Shown here one piece after another: positions 7,860 to 15,318 of a DNA stretch of 21,457 nt (the stretch's first letter is position 1; each line of letters starts with the position of its first letter). Source of the DNA: CAZFAT01 sp964517075 (GTDB taxonomy: Bacteria; Acidobacteriota; Vicinamibacteria; Vicinamibacterales; SCN-69-37); NCBI GenBank assembly GCA_964517075.1, contig CAZFAT010000405.1:1-21457 (forward strand), written 5' to 3'. The notes under the pieces are model-generated. The model made no database searches. It was not told where the DNA came from and saw only the letters and a program-made list of their open reading frames with translations. The translations under genes and the position numbers were made by a program.

Positions 7860-8858
7860 TCAACTCGCCATGGCCTCACCGAGCCGGCCCACGACCCGGG
7901 CCTCCAGCAGGCGCACGGCCGTCCCGATGGCGCTCTCGACGGCGCGCGGCGACGAGCGGCCGTGCCCGACGAGCGTCAGCTGGCGTACCCCAAGCAGCGG
8001 CGCGGCGCCGTACTCGGACGCGTCCACGCGCTGGCGGAGCCGCGCGAACGCGCGGCGCGTCAGCAGGGCGCCAATCTGCGACACCAGCGCGCCGCCGAGC
8101 TCCTCCCGCAGCATGTGCTCGAGCGACTCGGCCAGCCCCTCGCCTACCTTCAGCGCGATGTTGCCGGTAAACCCGTCGCAGACCACGACGTCGGCGCGTC
8201 CCGTGAAGAGATCGCGCGCTTCCAGATTGCCGATGAAGTTGAGCGGGGCGGCGCGCAATTTCGCGTGCGCGTCGCGGATGAGATCCGTCCCCTTGCCAGC
8301 CTCCTCCCCGATGGACAGCAGACCAACCCGGGGCTGATCCACCTGCAGGACGATGGTGGCATACGCCGCTCCCATCAGGCCGAACTGTACGAGATGCTCG
8401 GCCCGGCATTCCACGTTCGCGCCGGCATCCAGCAGCACCGCCGCGCCCGTCTCGGTCGGCATCGTCACCGCCAGCGCGGGACGATCGACCCCGGGCAGGA
8501 CCCCAAACGTCGAGTGCGCGGTGAGGAAGGCCACTCCCGAATGGCCGGCGCTGAAGAGCGCGTGCGCCTCGCCCGACTCCACGAGATCGGCGGCCACGCG
8601 GATCGACGAGCGGGGCTTGCGGCGAAACGCCGCGAGGGCGGGTTCGTCCATGCCGACGACGTCGGGCGCGTCGATGATGGACACGCCGGCCTCGCCGGCG
8701 GCGCCGTGCCGTGTCAGGTGGTCGCGCAGGAGCGAGGCCGGCCCGGCCAGGGCCACGTCCACGTCCAGGCTGCGCGCGGCCTGGAGCGCGCCCTCGATGA
8801 CGGCATCAGGCGCCCGGTCGCCGCCCATGGCGTCGACGGCGATGACGGTGCGCGACAT
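7860..8858 (-). CDS. plsX: Phosphate acyltransferase PlsX
   Basis: PlsX converts acyl-ACP to acyl-phosphate, the donor for PlsY in membrane phospholipid synthesis. The 332-residue protein starts MSRTVIAVDAMGGDRAP, the family's diagnostic N-terminus. It continues with FRRKPRSSIRVAADLV, FSAGHSGVAF, LLDAGANVEC, LSIGEEAGKGTDLIRDAH, FIGNLEARDLF and VVCDGFTGNIALKVGEG, all in order. The ATG at 8858 is preceded by GAGGG. It follows rpmF by 27 nt. The yceD-rpmF-plsX-fab order is a widely conserved link between ribosome assembly and lipid synthesis. Confidence 0.97.
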   Translation of the reverse strand: MSRTVIAVDAMGGDRAPDAVIEGALQAARSLDVDVALAGPASLLRDHLTRHGAAGEAGVSIIDAPDVVGMDEPALAAFRRKPRSSIRVAADLVESGEAHALFSAGHSGVAFLTAHSTFGVLPGVDRPALAVTMPTETGAAVLLDAGANVECRAEHLVQFGLMGAAYATIVLQVDQPRVGLLSIGEEAGKGTDLIRDAHAKLRAAPLNFIGNLEARDLFTGRADVVVCDGFTGNIALKVGEGLAESLEHMLREELGGALVSQIGALLTRRAFARLRQRVDASEYGAAPLLGVRQLTLVGHGRSSPRAVESAIGTAVRLLEARVVGRLGEAMAS

Positions 8859-8885
8859 GCGCCCTCGTCCGCGTCAGGTGGCGCG

Positions 8886-9068
8886 TCAGTCTTCGCGGAC
8901 CGCCCGCACCTGGCGGCCGCGATAGTAGCCACAGTTGCGGCACACCGTGTGCGGAAGCTTGCGCTCGTGACACTGCGGGCATTCGCTGGTGCCCACGGGC
9001 TTCAGCGTGTCGTGTGTCCGGCGCTTGGCAGTACGGGTCTTCGAATGGCGTCGCTTGGGATTAGGCAT
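8886..9068 (-). CDS. rpmF: 50S ribosomal protein L32
   Basis: This is a 60-residue basic protein of the large ribosomal subunit. MPNPKRRHSKTRTAKRRTHD is the typical L32 start. Four cysteines (C30, C33, C43, C46) form a zinc ribbon, so this is the zinc-binding, C+ form. It lies 12 nt after the DUF177 gene and 27 nt before plsX. Confidence 0.97.
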   Translation of the reverse strand: MPNPKRRHSKTRTAKRRTHDTLKPVGTSECPQCHERKLPHTVCRNCGYYRGRQVRAVRED

Positions 9069-9080
9069 GGTCAGGTTGAG

Positions 9081-9605
9081 TCAGTGAGTCTTCAGCCGCT
9101 TGAGCGGCTCGAGGCGCGGGTCCACCCAGATCGGCTGGCACGAGCAGGTCTCGCGGTTGCGGTTGATGCCGCAGACCGGGCACAGCCCCTGGCAGTCCTC
9201 GCGGCACAGCGGCTTCATCGGCAGCGCCAGGTAGAACTGCTCGCGGATGATCTCGCCAAGGTCGATGGTGTCGTTGGTGTAGAACGAGACCCCGAGATCC
9301 TCGTCAGCGACCTGCCGCTCACCGCCGCCGGCATTCGCCGAAGCCGGCAGGAAGAATGCGTCGAATGGCGCGTCCACCGTCGTCGTGAACGCCTCCAGGC
9401 ACCGGCTGCACGGGCACTCCAGCGTCGCCCGGACCCGCCCGGTGGCCCGGACCTTCTGGCCGTCCCTGCGCACGTCGACCGTGAATTCGACGGGCGTGAC
9501 GACGCGAAAATCCTCGGCCGCGTCGGCAAACGCCGACGGGTCGAGCCGACGGTCGACACGCTCGGTTCCACTGCGGAGGCGGCTGAGATCGAGGAGCAAC
9601 GACAT
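9081..9605 (-). CDS. DUF177/YceD-family protein
   Basis: Members of this family (YceD in E. coli) are needed for normal 23S rRNA accumulation and are almost always encoded before rpmF, as here. From the ATG at 9605 the protein has 174 residues. It carries the signature CPCSRCLEAF (C64, C66, C69) and a second cysteine-rich region CREDCQGLCPVCG (C134, C138, C142, C145), with C154 and C156 after it. The set looks like a metal-binding site, as in the long, four-cysteine versions of the family. The frame is open 14 codons further upstream, but MSLLLDLSRL is the better start. The ribosome binding site is weak. Confidence 0.9.
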   Translation of the reverse strand: MSLLLDLSRLRSGTERVDRRLDPSAFADAAEDFRVVTPVEFTVDVRRDGQKVRATGRVRATLECPCSRCLEAFTTTVDAPFDAFFLPASANAGGGERQVADEDLGVSFYTNDTIDLGEIIREQFYLALPMKPLCREDCQGLCPVCGINRNRETCSCQPIWVDPRLEPLKRLKTH

Positions 9606-9738
9606 GGTGCAGGTGCCCGGACCGGGGCGAAACGTCAATCGTATCACCCCAGGGCATCTGGCTATTTTCTATTGGCTATTGGCTATCGCGATTGGGTTAT
9701 TGGGCTATTGGATTGGGTTATTGGATTGGGTTATTGGT
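9606..9738. repeat. dgt-yceD spacer with tandem ATTGGGTTATTGG repeats
   Basis: This AT-richer 133-nt gap stands out from its surroundings. ATTGGGTTATTGG occurs three times exactly (9691-9703, 9712-9724, 9725-9737), the last two in direct tandem, with degenerate TTGGCTA units before them (9661-9690). In the direction of transcription the repeats come first and the DUF177 start follows. A possible extended -10 on the - strand (TGATACGAT, around 9640-9648) lacks a convincing -35. This is the likeliest place for a promoter of the yceD-rpmF-plsX-fab cluster, but the sequence does not prove it. Confidence 0.7.
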
Positions 9739-10776
9739 TCATCCGTTCCAAGCCCTGGGCACGAAGAGCTCCTGGAAAAGGCTGATGGCGTAGCGGTCGG
9801 TCATCCCCGCGAGGAAGTCGCGGGCGGCGACCGGCAGGCCCTCCCGCTCGACCGTCGCCGGGTCGAGATAGGGCTCGGGCTTTGCGAGCAGGCGCTCCCA
9901 CAGGCCGCCGAGAATCCCGGCCGCCTTCTCGAACTCCGCCGTCGCGCGGGGGTTCTCGTAGACCGCCTCGAACAGGAAGCTGCGCAGCGCGAGCGTGGCG
10001 TCCAGAATCTCCTGGCTCATCCTCACCTCGGCGAGATCGCCCGCGAGCGTCCGAATGACCACGTCGGTCACCATCGTGTTGATGCGCTCGGATGACGTGC
10101 GGCCCAGCACCCGGGTGGCGTCGGGAGGAAGCGCGGCGGCATCGAGCACGCCCGCGCGCACGGCATCGTCGATATCGTGGTTGACGTAGGCGATGATGTC
10201 CGCCACCCGCGCGATCTGTCCTTCCACCGTCGAGGCCCGATGGTCGGCGGGCGCACCCACGGGCAGGCCGTGTTTGCCCTTGGAATGCCGGGCGATGCCG
10301 TCACGGACCTCCCACGTCAGGTTCAGCCCCTGCCCGCCGTTCTCCAGCACATCGACAATGCGCAGGCTCTGCGCGTAGTGGCTGAAGCCGCCCTCGACGA
10401 GTCTGTCGATGACACGCTCGCCCGCGTGGCCGAACGGCGGATGCCCGAGATCGTGGCCGAGCGCGATGGCCTCCGTCAGCTCCTCGTGCAGCCGGAGCAC
10501 CTTGGCGATGCTGCGCGCGATCTGCGAGACCTCGAGCGTGTGCGTCAACCGCGTGCGGTAGTGATCGCCGGTCGGTGACAGGAAGACCTGCGTCTTGTGC
10601 TTGAGCCGCCGGAACGCCTTGGAGTGGATGATGCGATCGCGATCGCGCTGGAACACCGGCCGGATGGGATCTTCCGGTTCGGCGCGCTGCCGGCCACGGC
10701 TCGCGCCGCTCTTTGCCGCCTGCGGCGCCAGGAACTCGAACTCGCGGGATTCCAGCTGCTCGCGGATGGAAGGCAT
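9739..10776 (-). CDS. dgt: dGTPase-like HD-domain triphosphohydrolase
   Basis: This protein belongs to the deoxyguanosinetriphosphate triphosphohydrolase-like family, which splits dNTPs to nucleoside and triphosphate. From the ATG at 10776 it has 345 residues, the length of the shorter dGTPase-like class. Visible motifs are RDRDRIIHSKAFRRLKHKTQVF (43-64), RLTHTLEV with ligand H79, the HD pair H108-D109 in ALGHDLGHPPFGHAGE, and NHDIDDA with D201. The upstream extension of the frame (to 11199) overlaps deoB and lacks family similarity, so I reject it. The substrate range (dGTP or several dNTPs) cannot be read from the sequence. Confidence 0.92.
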   Translation of the reverse strand: MPSIREQLESREFEFLAPQAAKSGASRGRQRAEPEDPIRPVFQRDRDRIIHSKAFRRLKHKTQVFLSPTGDHYRTRLTHTLEVSQIARSIAKVLRLHEELTEAIALGHDLGHPPFGHAGERVIDRLVEGGFSHYAQSLRIVDVLENGGQGLNLTWEVRDGIARHSKGKHGLPVGAPADHRASTVEGQIARVADIIAYVNHDIDDAVRAGVLDAAALPPDATRVLGRTSSERINTMVTDVVIRTLAGDLAEVRMSQEILDATLALRSFLFEAVYENPRATAEFEKAAGILGGLWERLLAKPEPYLDPATVEREGLPVAARDFLAGMTDRYAISLFQELFVPRAWNG

Positions 10777-10808
10777 GACGACCGGCCGACGCGCCGGCTG
10801 ACCGTAGT

Positions 10809-11975
10809 CTATCGTAGGAGGTCGGCGAGAAAGCTCGTGCCGTGCCGCAGAGGCATCACGTCGAACCATGCGGCCAGGGTCTGCCCCAAGTCGGCAAAGG
10901 TGGGACGCGTGCCGAGATCCACGCCCGGCCTGACCGCCGCTCCGCACACGAACACCGGGACGTATTCGCGGGAGTGGTCGGTCGAGGGCGTGGTCGGATC
11001 GTTCCCGTGATCGGCCGTGACGACAAGGACATCGCCGGCGCCGAGGCGACTCACGATCCGACCCAGCCGATCGTCGATGTGCTCGAGGTGCGCCGCGTAG
11101 CCAGTTACGTCGTTGCGGTGACCGTACTGCGTGTCGAAGTCCACCAGATTGATCGCGACCAGCCCCCGTTCCGTCGCTCCCAGAATCGTTTCGAGCCAAT
11201 CCAACCCGTCGTCGTCAGACGCCGCATGGCAGGTCTGGGTGAAGCCGCGGCCGGCGAAGAGATCCGCAATCTTGCCGACGCCCACGACCGGATACCCCGC
11301 CGCCGTGAGTGTGTCGAGCAGCGTCGCGCCGGGCGGCTCGACCGCGAGGTCGCGGCGGTTGGCGGTGCGCACGAAGGCTCCCGGCGCACCGACGAACGGC
11401 CTCGCGATCACGCGGCCCACGCCGGCGCCACGGACGACGAGGTCGTACGCCGTCGTGCAGAAGGCATACAACTGATCCACGGGCACGACCGACTCGTGCG
11501 CGGCAATCTGAAACACGCTATCGGCGGACGTGTAGACGATGGGCGCCCCGGTCCGCATGTGTTCCGCCCCCAGCCGTTCGATGATGTCCGTGCCGGACGC
11601 GGCCACGTTGCCGATGGTGGAACGGCCGATGCGGCGCTCGAACTCGCGCATCAGATCCGGGGGGAAGCCGGCCGGGAAGGTCGGAAATGGCCGGTCGAGC
11701 ACGAGACCGGTGATTTCCCAGTGACCCGTCACCGAGTCCTTACCTGGCGACGTCTCGGCCATGCGGCCGTAGGCGCCGATGGGCGCGGGGCGCTCGCCGG
11801 CGATGTCCACGATGCAAGGCAAGCCAAGGGATCGCAGCGCAGGCACACGCAGCGGCACGGCCCGCGCCAGATTGCCGACCGTGTTGCTGCCCTCGTCGCC
11901 GTAGGCGGCCGCGTCGGGCAGCTCGCCGACACCCACCGAGTCGAGCACGACCAGGATGATTCTGGGCGGCGCCAT
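10809..11975 (-). CDS. deoB: Phosphopentomutase
   Basis: DeoB interconverts (deoxy)ribose 1-phosphate and 5-phosphate in nucleoside salvage. The 388-residue protein belongs to the alkaline phosphatase superfamily. The metal-binding D12 lies in VVLDSVGVGELPDA. KDSVTGHWEITG (79-90) holds the expected phospho-acceptor T83. The C-terminal ligands are in NLVDFDTQYGHRND and VVTADHGNDPTT. It starts 8 nt after the miaA stop... in transcription order miaA lies upstream? No: deoB (start 11975) follows the miaA stop at 11984 by 8 nt. With the dGTPase-like gene 32 nt downstream it forms a small nucleotide-salvage pair: one enzyme makes deoxynucleosides, the other handles deoxyribose phosphate. Confidence 0.97.
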   Translation of the reverse strand: MAPPRIILVVLDSVGVGELPDAAAYGDEGSNTVGNLARAVPLRVPALRSLGLPCIVDIAGERPAPIGAYGRMAETSPGKDSVTGHWEITGLVLDRPFPTFPAGFPPDLMREFERRIGRSTIGNVAASGTDIIERLGAEHMRTGAPIVYTSADSVFQIAAHESVVPVDQLYAFCTTAYDLVVRGAGVGRVIARPFVGAPGAFVRTANRRDLAVEPPGATLLDTLTAAGYPVVGVGKIADLFAGRGFTQTCHAASDDDGLDWLETILGATERGLVAINLVDFDTQYGHRNDVTGYAAHLEHIDDRLGRIVSRLGAGDVLVVTADHGNDPTTPSTDHSREYVPVFVCGAAVRPGVDLGTRPTFADLGQTLAAWFDVMPLRHGTSFLADLLR

Positions 11976-11983
11976 GTCTGGTG

Positions 11984-12955
11984 TCAGCGGGCGGGGGATG
12001 AGCTGGACGCGACCGACGCGTCATGGTCCGGCCGAGCCTGGGCGATGAACGCCTGGGCCGCGGCGATGACGGTTTCGAGGGCCCCGCGGCTGGCGCCGTC
12101 CATCCACCGCACATCAAGTTCCTTCCGGAACCAGGTGACCTGCCGGCGCGTGTATCGAATGTTCTCGCGGACGATCAGCGCGCGGGTCTCCGCGTCCGCA
12201 CGAACGCCCTGGAGCAGCTCGATGACCTGGCGATACACGAGGCCGCTGAAGGCGTGGGCGCCGGGCGGGACGCCGGCGGCCAGCAGGGCGCGCACCTCGT
12301 CGACGACGCCCCGGGCGAACTGCTCGTCGACCCGCCGGGCGATGCGCGCCGCGGCCTCGGCACGCGGCGTCTGGAGACCAACGGCCAGCACCTCGAGGCC
12401 GGCAATCGGAGGCGACGTCGCCTGGAAGTGCGCCGTCAGCGGCCGCCCGGTCAGCAGGAAGACCTCGAGCGCGCGCACGAGCCGTTTGCGATCGCGCGGC
12501 TGGATGCGGCGGGCCGACGGCGGATCGACCCGGCCGAGCCACCGGACGAGCGCGTCCACGCCGCGCCGATCCGCCACACGGTCGAGCCGCGCCCGCAACG
12601 CCTCGTCGCGCGCGGGTCCCGGAAAGAGGCCCCGCACGAGCGCGCGGTAGTAGAAGCCGGTTCCGCCCACCAGGATGGGAACGCGACCGCGTGCGGTGAT
12701 TCCGCGAATGGCCTCAGCCGCATCCGCGGCATAGCGGGCCGCCGAGTACACCTCGCGCGGGTCCGCCACGTCGACGAGGTGGTGCGGCACGCCGCGGCGT
12801 TCGGCCGGCGGCAGCTTGTCCGTCCCGATGTCCAGGCCGCGATACACCGCCGTCGAATCGCAGGAGACGACCTCGCCGTCCAGGGCCTCCGCCAGCGCGA
12901 GGCCGAACTGGCTCTTGCCGGTGGCGGTCGCGCCGACGACCGCGACGAGGTTCAT
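11984..12955 (-). CDS. miaA: tRNA dimethylallyltransferase
   Basis: MiaA transfers the dimethylallyl group to N6 of A37 in tRNAs that read UNN codons. From the ATG at 12955 it has 323 residues. The P-loop GATATGKS is at 8-15, and the catalytic Asp is D33 in CDSTAVYRGLDIGT. PHHLVDVADP, ILVGGTGFYYRAL and the tRNA-contacting RRQVTWFRKE near the C-terminus follow. The ATG shares its A with the TGA of the upstream TonB-like gene (TGATG), which argues for coupled translation and against the alternative GTG one codon upstream. Confidence 0.96.
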   Translation of the reverse strand: MNLVAVVGATATGKSQFGLALAEALDGEVVSCDSTAVYRGLDIGTDKLPPAERRGVPHHLVDVADPREVYSAARYAADAAEAIRGITARGRVPILVGGTGFYYRALVRGLFPGPARDEALRARLDRVADRRGVDALVRWLGRVDPPSARRIQPRDRKRLVRALEVFLLTGRPLTAHFQATSPPIAGLEVLAVGLQTPRAEAAARIARRVDEQFARGVVDEVRALLAAGVPPGAHAFSGLVYRQVIELLQGVRADAETRALIVRENIRYTRRQVTWFRKELDVRWMDGASRGALETVIAAAQAFIAQARPDHDASVASSSSPAR

Positions 12956-13866
12956 CACGTGCCCCGGATGAGGATGTAGCGGAAGGTGACCGTGATCAGG
13001 ACGCGATCGGATGGGTAATCCGGCGGCAGGGCCGCCGTGGGATTCGACAGCTTGAGCGCGTTGAGCGCGGCCGTCGTGAGCGGCTCGAGATCGGCGGGCT
13101 GGACGACGCGCAGGTCGATGATCGTTCCGTTGCTGAGCACCGAGAACTGGATGACGACACTGCGTTCGCGGGTGCCGAGCGCGGCAATCGGGAGCATCCA
13201 GTTACGTTCGACCTGGTTCTTGAAGCGGCGCAGCCACGGCCCGAAGTCGGCGCCTTTCGCGTCGAACTGAATGTCGGCGCTCTGCTCCGTCTCCCCGCCC
13301 GTCTGATTGTCGAAGATGCCGTCCGCCAGGTACCGCTGCAGGTTCCGGAAGGCCTGGCCGAGCACCGGCGCCGGCGGCGCGGGCCTCGGCGCGGCCTCTG
13401 GCGTCACCCGCGCGGCCACGTCCGGCGACAGGGCCGGCGGCGGCGCGCCTGCATCCATGGATGCGCCGTCGGGGAGGCGCTCCGCGACCACGCCGTCGGT
13501 CACGCGTCCGTCCTCGATCTTCTCGGGCGTATCGCCGCGCGAGAACGGCATGGCGTTATCCGGACGGTCGGCACGCTCGCGCGTGGCGCTCCGCCGATCC
13601 ATGTCCGACTGCTCGGCCGGTCGCCGCGGGAGCGCTGAACGGTCGCGGAGCGGACGCATTTCCACGAAACGGACCGTCTCGGGGTCGACGCGCTGGGCCA
13701 CGGGCTCGGCCACGATCGGCCGTTCGAACCAGTGCAACGGTGTGAACAGGATTAGGGCCGCCACGAGGCCATGCGCGCCGAGCGACAGCAGGATGCCCGC
13801 GTGCACGGAAATCGCCGACGGCACGCGCGGCAACTCCGGGTGATGGTCGTCGAAATCGAAGTACAT
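12955..13866 (-). CDS. TonB-family energy-transducer-like protein
   Basis: This 303-residue protein has a short cytoplasmic N-terminus and one membrane segment at about residues 20-43 (LLSLGAHGLVAALILF). A long low-complexity periplasmic region rich in Pro, Ala and Arg follows, then a C-terminal TonB-like domain at about 205-303. The latter is recognised from WMLPIAALGTRERSVVIQF, LSNGTIIDLRVVQPA, AALNALKLSNPTAALPPDY and the closing ITVTFRYILIRG. It would span the periplasm and may drive an outer-membrane transporter, but no receptor, ExbB or ExbD is nearby. It could also be a TonB/TolA-like structural protein. It lies between ubiE (35 nt) and miaA (1-nt overlap), so its role cannot be inferred from neighbours. 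It supports a diderm envelope. Confidence 0.82.
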   Translation of the reverse strand: MYFDFDDHHPELPRVPSAISVHAGILLSLGAHGLVAALILFTPLHWFERPIVAEPVAQRVDPETVRFVEMRPLRDRSALPRRPAEQSDMDRRSATRERADRPDNAMPFSRGDTPEKIEDGRVTDGVVAERLPDGASMDAGAPPPALSPDVAARVTPEAAPRPAPPAPVLGQAFRNLQRYLADGIFDNQTGGETEQSADIQFDAKGADFGPWLRRFKNQVERNWMLPIAALGTRERSVVIQFSVLSNGTIIDLRVVQPADLEPLTTAALNALKLSNPTAALPPDYPSDRVLITVTFRYILIRGT

Positions 13867-13902
13867 GGGGCCGTCATCGCAGTATATCGAAGGGGGCCGG
13901 CA

Positions 13903-14646
13903 TCATTTCGACACGACGCCCGACGGCGTTTTGGCCAAGTACAAGTAGACAATGCCGAACGTCAGGACGTGATACCTGACGTCGACGAAGCCGGCGGTTT
14001 CGAGGACGCGCGCGAAGGCCGCCCCGACCGGGAAGTCGATGACTGACGCCGGCAGGTAGGAATACGCCTCCCGATGTCGCGAGAACGTGCGGCCGATGAC
14101 GGGCAGCAGGTAGCGGAAATATCCCAGGTACAGCGCCCGGATGCCGGGAATGCGTGGGGCGCCGAACTCAAGGATGGCCAGCCGGCCGCCGGGGCGCACC
14201 ACGCGCCGCATCTCGGCGCAGGCCCGCGCGGGATCGAGCACGTTGCGGATGCCAAACGCCACCATCGCGGCATCCATCGAGGCATCGGGCAGCGGCACGG
14301 TGGTGGCGTCCCCACGGACCAGCCGCACGCGCGCCGGCAGTCCCCGCTCGCCGATCTTCGCGCGGGCGCGCCGCAGCATTTCACCGGCGAAGTCGATGCC
14401 CACGACGTCCCTGGCCTGCCCGCCCGGTCCGGTCACCGCGGCAATCGCCAGGTCGCCCGTGCCCGTGCACAGGTCCAGCACGCGTTCCCGGCCGGTCAGC
14501 GCCAGTTCGCGAATCGCCCGCCGTCGCCACCGTCGATCGAGGCCGGCACTGAGCACGTGATTGAGCGTGTCGTACCGCCGCGCGATGGCGTCGAACATGC
14601 CCGCAATGCGCGCAGGATCCTTCGAGACCGAAGGGTTACTGGACAC
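13903..14646 (-). CDS. ubiE: Demethylmenaquinone methyltransferase (UbiE/MenG family)
   Basis: This SAM-dependent C-methyltransferase makes the last step of menaquinone synthesis. The 247-residue protein shows FDAIARRYDTLNHVLSAGLDRRWRR (18-42) and SAM motif I VLDLCTGTGDLA (57-67). GDATTVPLPDASMDA, FGIRNV and REAYSYLPASVIDFP (192-206) follow. These are all UbiE/MenG signatures. The start is GTG at 14646, 24 nt after the ubiX stop. The ribosome binding site is poor, and a start at M17 would cut the conserved N-terminus. In this operon it most likely methylates demethylmenaquinone rather than a ubiquinone precursor. Confidence 0.93.
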   Translation of the reverse strand: MSSNPSVSKDPARIAGMFDAIARRYDTLNHVLSAGLDRRWRRRAIRELALTGRERVLDLCTGTGDLAIAAVTGPGGQARDVVGIDFAGEMLRRARAKIGERGLPARVRLVRGDATTVPLPDASMDAAMVAFGIRNVLDPARACAEMRRVVRPGGRLAILEFGAPRIPGIRALYLGYFRYLLPVIGRTFSRHREAYSYLPASVIDFPVGAAFARVLETAGFVDVRYHVLTFGIVYLYLAKTPSGVVSK

Positions 14647-14673
14647 GGAATTGACGATCTGGTGATCGCCTCA
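14643..14673. repeat. Stop-to-start spacer resembling the mqnC-deaminase spacer
   Basis: The ubiX-ubiE junction (14648-14673) matches the junction at 17412-17437 at 20 of 26 ungapped positions. The match is anchored on the stop codon and includes GAATTGA. GGACA follows in both, with a 2-nt shift. Both are AT-richer than the flanking genes. Confidence 0.5.
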
Positions 14674-15306
14674 TTTCTCGGTTCTGTCCACCTTCCCTGT
14701 CCATTGAGGGAACAAGCGCTGGTCGAAGCCGAGCGCGTTGAGGATCTTGCCGGCGATGAAGGAGGCGAGGTCGTCGATGGTCGCCGGCTGCTGATAGAAG
14801 GCGGGCATCGCGGGTAGGATCACGGCGCCGGCCTCCGCGCACGCGACGAGGTTCCTCAACGCCGGCAGGCTCATGGGCGTTTCGCGCGGCACGAGCACGA
14901 GCCGGCGCCGTTCCTTGAGCATGACGTCGGCCGCGCGCTCGATCAGGCTGCGCGAGAGGCCGTGCGCGACGCCGGCTAGCGTCTTCATCGAGCACGGCAC
15001 GATGACCATGGCGTCGGCCCGATGGCTGCCGCTCGCGAGCGCCGCGCCCATGTCGCGGTTGCTGCTGACGGTGAAGCTTCCGCGTCCGGCGCCTGGCCCG
15101 TAGCGGGTCTGCAGGATCTCCCCGAGCCGCTCCACCTTCGCGTCCGGCGCGATCTCATCGAGCAGGAGCCGCCGGCCGTAGTCGCTGAACACGATCTCGA
15201 GGTGGCAGCCCTGTTCGAGCAGCGCGGCGATCGTGCGAAGCGCGTAGATCACGCCGCTCGCCCCGGTGACGCCGACGGCAATGTGCCGGCCGGATCGATC
15301 GGTCAT
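14671..15306 (-). CDS. ubiX: Flavin prenyltransferase UbiX (MqnM role)
   Basis: UbiX attaches a dimethylallyl unit to FMN, making the prenyl-FMN cofactor that UbiD-type decarboxylases need. The 211-residue protein has the FMN-site motif GVTGASGVIYA (12-22) and DMGAALASGSHRADAM. VIVPCSMKTLAGVAHG, the phosphate-binding RRRLVLVPRETPMS (133-146) and PAMPAFYQQPATIDDL (165-180) follow. All are diagnostic. The ATG at 15306 lies 12 nt after the prenyltransferase stop. The partner UbiD-family gene is at the right end of the window in the same operon, so cofactor supply and use are coupled. Confidence 0.95.
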   Translation of the reverse strand: MTDRSGRHIAVGVTGASGVIYALRTIAALLEQGCHLEIVFSDYGRRLLLDEIAPDAKVERLGEILQTRYGPGAGRGSFTVSSNRDMGAALASGSHRADAMVIVPCSMKTLAGVAHGLSRSLIERAADVMLKERRRLVLVPRETPMSLPALRNLVACAEAGAVILPAMPAFYQQPATIDDLASFIAGKILNALGFDQRLFPQWTGKVDRTEK

Positions 15307-15318
15307 CGGCTGGGCCCT

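Noticed and set aside
9661..9737. CRISPR array or replication-origin iterons
   Set aside because: Repeats are too short (13 nt), some adjacent without spacers, and there is no cas, dnaA or rep gene nearby.
7962..9785. Long + strand open frame (607 codons) across plsX, rpmF and the DUF177 gene
   Set aside because: It is antisense to three well-recognised genes, its translation is low-complexity and rich in Arg, Ala and His, and it arises from high third-position GC.
10777..11199. N-terminal extension of the dGTPase-like frame
   Set aside because: It would overlap deoB by about 390 nt and reads as a shadow; the ATG at 10776 gives the normal family length.
10842..12650. Long + strand open frame (602 codons) over deoB and miaA
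   Set aside because: Same reason: antisense shadow of two certain genes with no recognisable domain.
13881..13886. -10-like TATACT on the - strand before the TonB-like gene
   Set aside because: It would leave about 8 nt of leader, and no -35 at proper spacing is visible.
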